Below are positions 10,740 to 20,299 of a stretch of 64,000 nucleotides of DNA, piece after piece. A program made the translations under genes and the position numbers. The notes beneath the pieces were generated by a model. The model was given only the letters and a program-made list of their open reading frames with translations. It had not been told where the DNA came from and did no database searches. Source of the stretch: Pterobdella sp. o SKG-2022 (Eukaryota; Annelida; Clitellata; Hirudinida; Piscicolidae). The stretch spans positions 7,958,796 to 8,022,795 of the forward strand of contig OZ038325.1 in assembly GCA_964035795.1 (NCBI GenBank), written 5' to 3'. How positions within the stretch are numbered: position 1 is the stretch's first letter; every line of letters begins with the position of its first letter.

Positions 10740-11752
10740 TATTAATCATATCTGACCATTTTTTCCACGAAGTAGGTTATCAATCAGAGGAAATCCGATC
10801 CTGTCAAAAACCTGGAGTGGTTTGATGAATATAGCTGGATAATAGATTAGAGTTGGTTATTGCGATGTTATTTCAGTTATCGAAAAATATATTAGTTTAG
10901 TGGATTATTGTTTATCTTACTTTCAAAAATTTTTTATTCTTAAAAGATAAAGTAAATCATGCTAAAATCAAGTGTATTTTGTGAGTTGTTAAGTTATAAT
11001 GAAATGTGCTTAAGGAATCTATGGTATGAAACAAGTCCAATTAACTTACCTCTGCCTGGGTTGTTTCCTCATAAAACACTTTTTGGAATGAGTATCTAGT
11101 CTGTGGATGGAGAATAAGAACTTACAACTGGTAACATTTTAAAACTTTTGAACAGTTTGATGGAATTTATGGGTTTATTTATGGAATTAATCAATAATCT
11201 TACCTCTTTTAATACTAATCCTGACTTGGACTGTTGAAATGATGATGGTGTCAAATTAAAACTAAATTAGTAAGATAAATAAAAATCTATTATATCACAA
11301 TAAGCTTTCAGAAAAATATATTTTCATAGAATTATATTTCAATATCAATATTATGATAAAAAAATACAAAAAATAATTTAGTCTTTCAGATAAAAGTTTG
11401 AATATGTGATAACCAAGATTGACTGGAGCTATTTACAATCTCCTGAGAAAATATGAAATTAAGATTCAATTTAAATGTTTCATAATAACCGACATCTATA
11501 TTTGTAAGCGCCAGGGTGTTATCTGAAACTTTTTTGACGCAAGTATCCGCATTAGAATCGATTGGACGGATTCTACAAAAAACCTAAAATATTTTGGATT
11601 TTATAGAAATTATTTTTGAATCTTAATCTTGTTTAAAAACATGAGATGGCAGAGAATTTTGCAAAAAGTTGATTTTAAATTGGTTTGTATTCACTTACTT
11701 CAACATTTTCAGTCGCTCTGTTTTTACGTGAAGGTTTTTTAGTACTTCTCAT
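4296..11752 (-). CDS. KIF23: KIF23/MKLP1 (ZEN-4, kinesin-6), complete, 26 exons
   Basis: Coding exons, in order: 11699-11752, 11494-11583, 11204-11230, 11050-11100, 10757-10811, 10350-10486, 10088-10200, 9673-9840, 9397-9509, 9079-9200, 8717-8819, 8411-8490, 8052-8171, 7869-7922, 7630-7697, 7213-7307, 6772-6893, 6505-6591, 6250-6360, 5965-6098, 5585-5627, 5386-5448, 5205-5324, 4809-4895, 4552-4637, 4296-4398. All joins keep frame, giving 801 aa; TAA precedes the ATG in frame. Motor landmarks: VFCRIRP, P-loop [13 protein letters not shown] (switch I), LVDLAGSE (switch II), [10 protein letters not shown]. The FTPGRR neck region, a coiled coil and an [11 protein letters not shown] segment matching MKLP1's Aurora B/14-3-3 site follow, then [12 protein letters not shown] near the C-terminus. 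The family forms centralspindlin with RACGAP1, bundling midzone microtubules for cytokinesis. Weak points: exon 2 donor GTCGGT, exon 11 acceptor AAG, exon 15-16 junction. Confidence 0.95.
10671..10736. repeat. (AT)33 microsatellite in KIF23 intron
   Basis: An uninterrupted AT run of 66 bases inside the intron between exons 5 and 6 of the KIF23 gene. Other KIF23 introns carry short ATT/AAT runs (for example around 5456, 6210 and 7980). Confidence 0.95.
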
Positions 11753-12469
11753 AATTTAGAATCAAAATAACAAAATATTCAAAAAATTTGTTCCAATTAA
11801 AACTTATAAAATCAATTTATTTAGAGCGAATCCTTCCTTATTTCGTTTATACTTTGAAGTAAGTTTTTAAATTTCAGCGCGATACCATATTACAAGCACT
11901 TAATTTTATAACGTTTAAAAAATTAATTCATTCGAGTGAAATAGTTTTCTATAAAAATGATTTCGAAATTTCAATTTTTAAAAATTTCTTTATTAAATAC
12001 TGAAAAAAAAATTAGGGTTGAGATTTTAACTATAACGAAACATTAAAGAAGACTGCCGTGTTGCTCACTGATCTTTTGAGTATATTTAAAATAAAAGGAC
12101 GAATTGTTCAATTCTAGATAACCTTTGAAGTTGTTTTCTGTATTATTAAAAAAATGAATCAAAGATGTTTCTGTTTTTTAATTTTAAATACACGAGTTGA
12201 TTTAAACATTGTTTAAAAAAAATTGAGAAATAAATTCACTTAACGCCATAATAACCCAAGTTACCGAAGTTAAGTTATTCAGCTGAATTAAATGAATCGA
12301 AGATTCTTAAACATGTAAATCATCATCATCATCAGTCACTACAGAATATCAAACATCTGTCGATTGAGTTTTATAAAGAATTTAAATAGCAATTAAATAA
12401 ATGAAGATTTTACGATTATTTTATTAATATTGACCAACAATGGCGGAATAATGAAAGAGCCGATGCTTT
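11753..12469. other. KIF23 upstream region
   Basis: AT-rich sequence upstream of the KIF23 start codon. It should contain that gene's promoter, but I see no clear TATA box or other recognised element and no supportable gene. Confidence 0.4.
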
Positions 12470-12655
12470 TTTGAGACAAGCTCTATAGCTTAGTTGGTAA
12501 AGCATTAGACTATTTATCTAAAGTTTCTAGGTTCGATTTTGCGAAGGCTGACAATAAGTACCTGTTCTACAGTTTTCGCTACATTGAAGTTGCAGCAAGC
12601 ACTTTGATTCAAGAGGAAGAGCTTCATAAACACCGCATTACATTACACAACACGT
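12470..12655 (+). mobile_element. tRNA-derived SINE, near full length
   Basis: The head is tRNA-like, with an A box TAGCTTAGTTGG (12486-12497) and a B box GGTTCGATTTTGC (12530-12542) at tRNA-like spacing. Both are RNA polymerase III promoter elements. A non-tRNA body follows (ACCTGTTCTACAG, AGCAAGCACTTTGATTC, TTCATAAACACC), ending in the short repeat tail CATTACATTACAC. The body and tail recur in reverse orientation at 16892-17005, which shows this is a dispersed family and not a tRNA gene. The B box and arms are decayed, so this copy is probably inactive. Outer limits are approximate, and no target-site duplication was identified. Confidence 0.75.
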
Positions 12656-12970
12656 CGATATTACATTTGAAAGTTTAAGATACGTCAATTGATTTCATTC
12701 AGTAGACTCATTTTAATATTTTTCATACGTTACACTATTCTTTACGCAGTCTCATTCTGAATCTGTCTACAAATCATTCCAGATAAAAATTTTGGCCAAA
12801 GGGAACCTTTCGAAATTTCAAAAATTATATATTCACGGAAATAAATCAAAGTTACCGAGTAATACCAATCATTAATTCAAATTCGATTGAATCTACAATC
12901 TCTTCTACTCATTTATAAAGCCAGTCATCACACAGCACTTATTCCGTTCCTTGGTTGAATGTAACAAAAA

Positions 12971-13205
12971 ATGAAGATTTCTCTCATTCTATCCATCTTG
13001 TTGGTTTGTTTGCGAGGTGGACATTACAACTTTTATAACATTACATTAATCCGACGTTACAACCAAGTTTAAACCATGGTTCTTACATCCCAACTCAACA
13101 CTTCATACCCTCTATTTAAAGTATTTAAAATATTATCACCAATTTAAACTTTACACCTCAGTGGATGCCAACAGTTTTCTAGAGATGGACCGTCTAAGCA
13201 ATTAA
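12971..13205 (+). CDS. possible secreted 29-aa micropeptide, two exons
   Basis: Exon 1 (12971-13016) encodes MKISLILSILLVCLR, a textbook signal-peptide core. It ends at the weak donor CGAG|GTGGAC. Exon 2 (13162-13205) follows the acceptor ACACCTCAG and, in phase, gives VDANSFLEMDRLSN and TAA. The joined product has a plausible signal-peptidase site after VDA, leaving an 11-residue mature peptide NSFLEMDRLSN. Alternatively exon 1 belongs to a longer secreted protein. A candidate exon with ELICLTCHER lies at 13379-13412 (acceptor TTTGCAG, donor nearby GTGGTAAG) and another with ICGYC lies near 13693, but I could not join them in frame. Without splicing, the frame stops after 34 residues. Family unknown. 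Confidence 0.3.
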
Positions 13206-13818
13206 ATTAATTTTCCATTGAATCATCACAATAAAAACAATGATAATGACAAAAAAACAATAATATCTTACGTCCTTGTTTTACAAATAGCATCATTGCT
13301 AATGCTAGATTTTTTCCATATTTTTCTCTTTCTTGTATATTTGAAGAGAGTCTTTTCAGAAAATCAAAATTATTTGCAGGAGCTGATTTGCCTCACTTGC
13401 CATGAAAGGTGGTAAGAAGCTAAACACAATACAGTGAATATTATTTTTATATACAAACAATTAAAATTAAATTAATATAAATTTAAATTAGAAATAAATT
13501 AATCAATAAAACATTATAAATCCAAATTTATCTTTAATCAGGCTATTGTACCTAATCTTTGATCAATGAATGGATATAAATAAATATATGAACATAAATT
13601 AAAAATTAGATATAAACTAAAGAATAAATACGGAAAAAAATTTTTAAGAAATGAAATTGAACCCCTAATGCTTCGAACCACAACCAGGACCTTGATTTCC
13701 AAAGAGAAACCCAAAGAATCTGTGGTTACTGTGTAGACCTTATGATCAAATAGACGTATCCTAACATAATCTGTCCCAAAAAGGGGAACTAGCAAATTAT
13801 ATTTTAACTTGATATACA
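13206..13818. other. AT-rich stretch with two isolated exon-like pieces
   Basis: No confident gene. Two splice-bounded, cysteine-containing pieces (ELICLTCHER at 13379-13412, ICGYC near 13730-13745) may belong to a gene with the signal-peptide exon at 12971, but phases do not match simply. Confidence 0.3.
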
Positions 13819-13966
13819 AAGCTTTTTGTAAGAATATCAAGTGATAGTAATATGCCGAAATTATATCTTACTAACGAAATTGGTCGTTTAATTTATTCAT
13901 CAGATGCTATTATAAATAGGATAACATTTTTGGCATATCACTATCAATTATTATTACAAAAAGCTT
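13819..13966. mobile_element. foldback/MITE-like element
   Basis: Two arms of about 36 bases, 13819-13856 and 13932-13966, are imperfect reverse complements. Both share AAGCTTTTTGTAA at the outer end and GATAGT..ATATGCC at the inner end. They flank a 75-base AT-rich spacer with no open frame. Size and structure fit a miniature inverted-repeat element or a foldback hairpin. A similar AAAAAGCTTTGTG sequence recurs near 14040, which may be a third, decayed end. Confidence 0.6.
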
Positions 13967-16211
13967 CGTGGAATAAAATAAACTCCTGAAAGTGTTTTTA
14001 TTTGAATATTATCAATTGATAATGTAAATTTCTCACAGAAAAAGCTTTGTGTATTAGATTGATAAATACTTTGTGTTTCCTTCATAAGACTAATCTTTAT
14101 TAACCAATAACCATAAAAATTCCTTTTGGAGAACAAAATCTTTATAGACTTCAAGTTTTTTATTTAATAGAATAAAGCATTTGAGTTGAAGATTTGCTTA
14201 CCAGCATATTCTTTTAAGTGGTTGAGGCTTAATGAAATTTAATACCTTCCGTCAGCTACGGTATTTTTGTAGAAATTCTTCCAATAAAATTATATTAAAA
14301 ACTGAGTTACTCAAAATTGAACCATTTGTTTTCCTGAAAAAAACTTCAGCAGTTACCTAGAATTGAACTATTTACTGTTACAAGTTGAACATAAACTCAA
14401 GTCCATTGAAAAGATCAAATGATGCTAACACAAAAGTGGAAGTCCGTTATCAGGTTTTAAAAATTAAATACCATGTTTATGTTTGTTTAAAAGTGCATTA
14501 AATATTTTGCACATAAAAAATGGCAGTTGATTGTAGAGAATGTTTTCCCTAGCTAAGGAAGAGTGAGAAAATTCTGGAACAATGAATGCTTTCAATAAAA
14601 TCACGAACAAAAGGAAACAAAATTTTTTTTTAAAACAATTTTTTGTACAATTACCAAACAGGCTCATAATTTTCGATAATTTCATCCTTATTATAACGTA
14701 CATGTAGATATATTAAATGATACGAAGTCTCTGAGGAATGTTTTAAAAGGTGCTTAAGAATTCATTAAGTTTGTAACTTAGGTACTTAAACAAATAGCGC
14801 TCTTTGATTTTAATTCAAAACAATGCGGCGCCCCAATCATTAACGCAATGTAAGTTCGAGTTGAATAAAAAATGTATCTAAATATTGTCTTTTTGGGGAA
14901 TTATTTTCAAAAACAATTAGCACGATGTAATTATTGAACTTTTATTTAACAAATTACTCAATTTTTTACCCTATTGTAAAAATATATCACATAAACCACT
15001 AAATATATAAACTACTACACTCGTGAAGGGAAACAAGCCCAAAGTATTAATCAACTTAATATCCCAAGTTTTTCCTAAAAAATCTCACATCATCATTTTT
15101 TTTACTTATTAAACCATTTACATATACAAAAGCTAGACATTAATACACAACGTATCACCACCCCACTCATTAAATCAATATAATAACAAAAAAATTCAAA
15201 AAAACAAAAAGCATTTGATACGGTAAAAACAATAGCCTTATCTCGATGACAAATATTCTATAAATAAATTCAAAAGCAAATTTTACGTTAATAAATTCTT
15301 ATCATATATTCAGCGGGTGATCTATATACTGTCACTGCATTTAAGCGACTAGGACCGGCTTTAAGAGAGAATGCTCGAGCTTAGAGCACAAATATTGATA
15401 TTTCGTTGTGTTATTTGAATTGTATACAACTATAAAAAAAGTTAGATTTAATTTTAATAATGATTTGGTTATTTTTATCATAGTCTAATTGAGTTTATTA
15501 AATAATGAAGTTTCCAGTGAGTTTTGCCAGATGTTTGTGTTTTGATATTTGTTTCATAAAAGATTTTTGATCGTATTTGGTTACATCAAATTGACCTTTG
15601 ATGCGGTTTTAAAGTTCGAATTGTATTAGAAATTGTTAAATACAATATTAATTGTGAATTAATAATTTAAATTTCAATAATAATAAATTTTAAATTAAAA
15701 ATAATAAATATTAATTAATAAGGATTAAAAATTCAAATTAAAAACGTCAATATTAACATTGATAATCAAAGAATAAAAAATTTTAATAACAGAATCAATG
15801 CAAATCTGGAGAACAACATTAAAAATACTTGGCCAAACAATAACAGTCTCATAAACTTAAATAAAAAAGCTTATTGAACTAATCCCACTCGGCACAAAAC
15901 CATTTAAAAGATACGATATTCAAACCTTCAAAAGCTACTCATAACCACTCATTATATACGGATAAAACAATGGAAAACTACAGACAGTCATAACTTCTAT
16001 CATTAGGAAGGGAGCATACCAGATTGAGAAATATTCCAATATTTATACACATTATAGTGTTGGATGTAACAATTGAAATCTATGCATTGAGGAAACTTGG
16101 GAAGGATATCTCGGGAAGAGTGTTAATGTGTGTGGATAAGTGCAGAAAGAATGGGACAGAGTAATTATCTTGTGATTAGGATTCTTTACGGTCTTTGTGT
16201 GTATAACAGCT
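13967..16211. other. intergenic, no gene seen
   Basis: AT-rich sequence with scattered stops in all frames and no supportable exon. It leads into the 5' region of the TSC22-domain gene. Confidence 0.5.
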
Positions 16212-16277
16212 AGTAGTGCTACTACTACTACTACAGCTACGACTACTGTTACTACTACCACTGCTAATAAGACTCAT
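16212..16277. repeat. (ACT)n trinucleotide repeat, imperfect
   Basis: ACT/CTA repeats with interruptions, about 60-125 bases upstream of the start codon of the TSC22-domain gene, so possibly in its 5' UTR or promoter. Stops in the relevant frame exclude it from the coding region. Confidence 0.8.
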
Positions 16278-16336
16278 ACTACTAGTGCTCTTTCTAAAAA
16301 TATCAATACAAAAAATAGCTATAATAATATCAACAA

Positions 16337-19300
16337 ATGTTTCCCTCTGCCCCAAATGCTTCTTTGGGCAAGGAAATGCTGAACTTCATGTTAAGGTCAT
16401 CAAAACCTCCACAGAACAAGAACTTTAAAGTCATTTTGGAAGATGAGGAAGGATGTGATAATGAGAGAGATGATAATGATGTTGATATGAACGATATTAG
16501 GAGTAGTGGTCTGAAGGCGGGAAGTGAGGTTGATGGGGGTTTGAGGTTTTTGAATGAATACATGATAAGTCGAAACAATTCCAACTTTGATGAATTGAGA
16601 ATTCCAAAGGAAAACAATGAAAAAGTCAATATCGTCATCAAAGACGAGATCATTGAAATAGATGATGATGAAGAGGACGACGAAGATGATGACGTAATAA
16701 CGGAAGAAGAAGAGCGAATGATCTTTGCTAGGCAAGGCAACTTGTATCAAATGAGAAATATTGGTGGGATTCAGGGAAGCCAAGGAGCCCTCAACCTTTC
16801 GAGGAAGCAATCTGATACTAATGATGATTGGACCAACAACTACGACAAACTAAGAAGGGCTTCTGTTATGATGTAAGTAGTTACTATTCATCTAATGTAA
16901 TGTAATGTGGTATTTATAAAGCGCTTTTCCTTATAGATCAAAGCGCTTGCTACAAATTAAATGAAGCGAAAACACACTGTAGAACAGGTGCTAATGCTGA
17001 GTTGTGTTTGTGTTGATTAAAAAAAAAATAAAACGAGTTGATAGAATGAATTGACTTTTATGATTGAATGCATTCGAGTGATATGATAGCTTGTCATGTT
17101 CTCTAGAATTTTATGGATATGATTTAATATAATGTGAGAACAGGGAAGCTTTTGTGTTATGCATATGCAATGCTTTTATACTCTTCTATATCGAATTTCC
17201 TGTCAATTTTATCATTTATTTTCTAGTGAAGTTTATTTAAATATTAATATAGATATAGGTTTATAACTATATAAAATGGTTCTTTAGATTTGGATTCATG
17301 TATTTTGCATTTTTATTTGAGAACATAACTAAATAATTAAATGCAAACTATATAAGCTCAAAACTATCAGGTTTCTGATTATCATCAATTTAATGCACGT
17401 ACACAAACACGCGCGCACACCTTTGAATAATTGAAGAATTTGAATAATTAAACAAAATTGAGTCTGAAATGGACGCATGCATTTTAAAAATATGTTAAAT
17501 CTGGACTTTATTAAAACTTCAAGAATGGATTTTGTTTATTTTAAATATCAAAAAAAATTTATCATAGGTTATAGTACCATAAAGCTTAAAACTTACAGTA
17601 TTAAGTTGTATTGTGTTTCTTTAATAATTTTTAGAATGATTTCAATGTAGATACCCTTGAATATTAATTAAGGTTAAATAAAGCAAGAAAGCTGATATGC
17701 CGAATTTAATCTCATACATAAACCTTATGACAAGCCAATATAAACTATTAATACCAATGAGATTCCACGTTAACCACTAGCCCAATTAATATGCATCTCA
17801 GTCATTTCCTCTATCCCTAACCACATCGACACATGTACGAAGGTGCGCATGATGAGTTAACATATGTGGCATTAAGCTTTGAGCAAGTGCATCTCACAAC
17901 TTAAAATTCAAAAAGTGAATTATTCTAGAAATTAAATTTTTAAACTAATAATTTGAAAATATTAAAAACAATAGATTTAAAAATAGTCATTAATGGATTT
18001 TCAAATCGACTTTTTGAAAAATATTTTCCTAGATAATAACCTATAAATGCTATTATTAATAGATTTTCAATAAATAATTGAGAAAATATTTCACAGAAAG
18101 GCAAGTCCAGCTGCTATTGACAACAAGATAGAGATGGCTCTAGTGAGATTTCCAATGACATTCTATAATTAATTTTAATAACATTGTTTTATTTTGTTTT
18201 GAACTAATTCAAAGATCGTTCTACATATCTTTAATCTTCTCTTAACAATAGAAGATGTGTAGGGATTGATGATTTAATTTACTGTTGAATATTCAATTTT
18301 TTGTTAAATAATTATGATTCACATATAAATCTCTCAAATGGTTATACAACAGTAGGTGTTGTTGGCAATTATATGTTATTTCAATTCTTTTAAAACGTTA
18401 TACAACTGTCAGTATAATAACAAGACTTAGTGGTAATAATATAACAAAGATAATCTATTTCTTTTGTTCTAATTCTACCATTTCACACGTAGCCTCACAC
18501 GTTAGTCATGTAGCTTAATGATTGAATACTAGTTCAAATTACATTATCCTCCAGGATTTGCTTAAAAGTCACTTGCTGTACGCGGTGAAGGAAGAGGTGG
18601 GAAATTTGAAAAGAGAAGTAAAGATGATCAAGAAAGGTAATGATAGATTAGAAAGAGAAAATGAATTCATGAGACGAGCTAACAGGGAACGTTTAACGCA
18701 AAATAAAAAAAACTTAGATGATACTGATATCAATAAAAAGCCTATAAAAATCGTTGAATTTAAAGATGAAACTGATAAAAATAGACGATCTAATTCAATT
18801 GAAAATGAAAATGAAGAACCAGTAACAAAAATGATAGTGAAAGACACAAAAAGTCATCCAACTGTCGCAGAGAAGCAGATAGACTCTTCCACACAAACTT
18901 TTCCAACAGAAGACCCCCTACAGGTACCTGGGTTCAGGTCTGCCACAGCACATGGGAACCAACTCAATAAGCAAGAAGGTATTCAAAGTTTTCAAGAAAT
19001 GGAGCTGAAACCTAATCGGAAATCCACAAGATTTCTCCAGCAATTGTCTGAACCGTCACATACATTGAATATGAAACGATCGGGGCAAACTTCTTTGCCG
19101 CAGAATAACTCCGTTGAAAATTTTCTATCATTTATGCCTCCTTATGATGATAACACTTTCAACAATTGTAATTTGAACTCTGAAAATATACTCTTAACAA
19201 ACAATAGCTACGACTCGAACTCATATTCTTTATTGAGTCAATATAACAGTCAACCTTCTTCTTTAACTTCAAAACTACTAACAGACTTGAATCGGCAGTC

Positions 19301-19745
19301 AGAAATGACGAATTTTCAAAAAGGCATACAGAAGCAGTTACGATTATACCAGCTCCAACAACAATCGTCTTTATACCCAACCATCAACTTACAAGATCCT
19401 CAAACAGAATTCAGTGACAACATCTTTGAACAGCAAATACTGCTTGAACGCCTTAAACTGCAGACACTAAAAACCAACCAGACATGCATACAGCAGCTAC
19501 AACAGCTCTCACGGCTGAATCGGCAACCATTAGACTCAGACCATCTGTCATCATTCTTTCAACCCCAATCTCTACCATCATCGTTGTCTTCATCACCACC
19601 ACAATTCTTCAATTTCAACCCTCCAATGGTTATAAAACCCCCAAAAAACCAACGATTAACAGATATCAAAGAAGGTTCGACATTAGGCTCTGAGTTAAAT
19701 AGGCTACCGAGGATATCTTCAGACCCAAACTTCAACAGACAATAA
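16337..19745 (+). CDS. TSC22D: TSC22-domain leucine-zipper regulator (bunched/TSC22D-like), three exons
   Basis: Exons are 16337-16872 (donor GAT|GTAAGT), 18097-18142 (after TTTCACAG) and 18555-19745 (after CCTCCAG). Phases match and give 590 aa. The start is preceded in frame by TAA at 16325. Residues about 183-240 form the TSC22 domain: the TSC box AAIDNKIEMALDLLKSHL, then YAVKEEVGNLKREVKMIKK and a zipper region ending RLERENEFMRR. The family dimerises through this domain and acts as a transcriptional or signalling regulator (TSC22D1-4, fly bunched). N-terminal to it is an unconserved region with a very acidic run of Asp/Glu (about residues 108-126). Unusually, about 345 residues follow the zipper, rich in Gln, Ser, Asn and Leu; in TSC22D proteins the domain is close to the C-terminus. 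A first exon or alternative promoter upstream cannot be excluded, as the family often has several isoforms. Confidence 0.92.
16892..17005 (-). mobile_element. SINE fragment, second copy, inside TSC22D intron 1
   Basis: Read on the minus strand, this carries the body and tail of the SINE at 12470: ACCTGTTCTACAG, then AGCAAGCGCTTTGATC, then the AAAGCGCTTTATAAATACC segment and the CATTACATTACATTA tail. It lacks the tRNA-like head. It lies 20 bases inside the first intron of the TSC22-domain gene. The GCGCTTT motifs are better preserved here than in the other copy. Confidence 0.7.

Positions 19746-19804
<59 letters not shown>
19743..19804. repeat. (TAA)n microsatellite
   Basis: AAT/TAA repeats begin at the very stop codon of the TSC22-domain gene and run about 60 bases, so they should lie in its 3' UTR. 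Confidence 0.95.
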
Positions 19805-19805
<1 letters not shown>

Positions 19806-19897
19806 TTACGAGGTTTATTAGTGATGTTTAACCCAGAGATTTTCAAGATCACTTGATATTTGTAAAATATTCTATTATAATAATAGGTTATAACAGC

Positions 19898-20062
19898 TTA
19901 ATATTTTTTACAAAAACTAGTTTTTAGCCTCTTTCCAAAGTCCTTCACTTTCCTAACCCTTCTTAAGCCTTCCGGCAAGCCGTTCCAAAAATTTGGGCTT
20001 TCAACCTCAAACCTATGCTTTCCGTAAAACAACGTGCTAAACTTACATCTATGAAGGAACCA
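19898..20062 (-). pseudogene. non-LTR retrotransposon ORF2 C-terminal remnant
   Basis: The minus strand encodes 54 residues ending in TAA, with FSTLFYGKHRFEVES followed by FWNGLPEGLRR and KDFGKRLK. This is the F-x-R..WN-x-LP....F-K-x-L pattern that closes the reverse-transcriptase protein of many non-LTR elements. A TAG interrupts the frame immediately upstream, and weaker, stop-broken similarity may continue to about 20245. It is therefore a dead fragment, inserted downstream of and opposite to the TSC22-domain gene. Confidence 0.65.
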
Positions 20063-20299
20063 CTAAAAAACGATTTTAATTTGCTTATTGTTCCCATTTG
20101 CGCAACAGATCCAACATTCCAAAAGCATTCTTAGTGATTACAAATACATTTTCAAAGTGATATTACACCTAATACACGTTATTTATGGTTTTTCCACTCG
20201 ACCTATATATCGTTTGCCATCTATAAACTTCAGATTAAACTGTCCGAATATGAGGAGAATTCAAGCCTATGCTTAAATGAGGTTATTTAAATACGTGGC

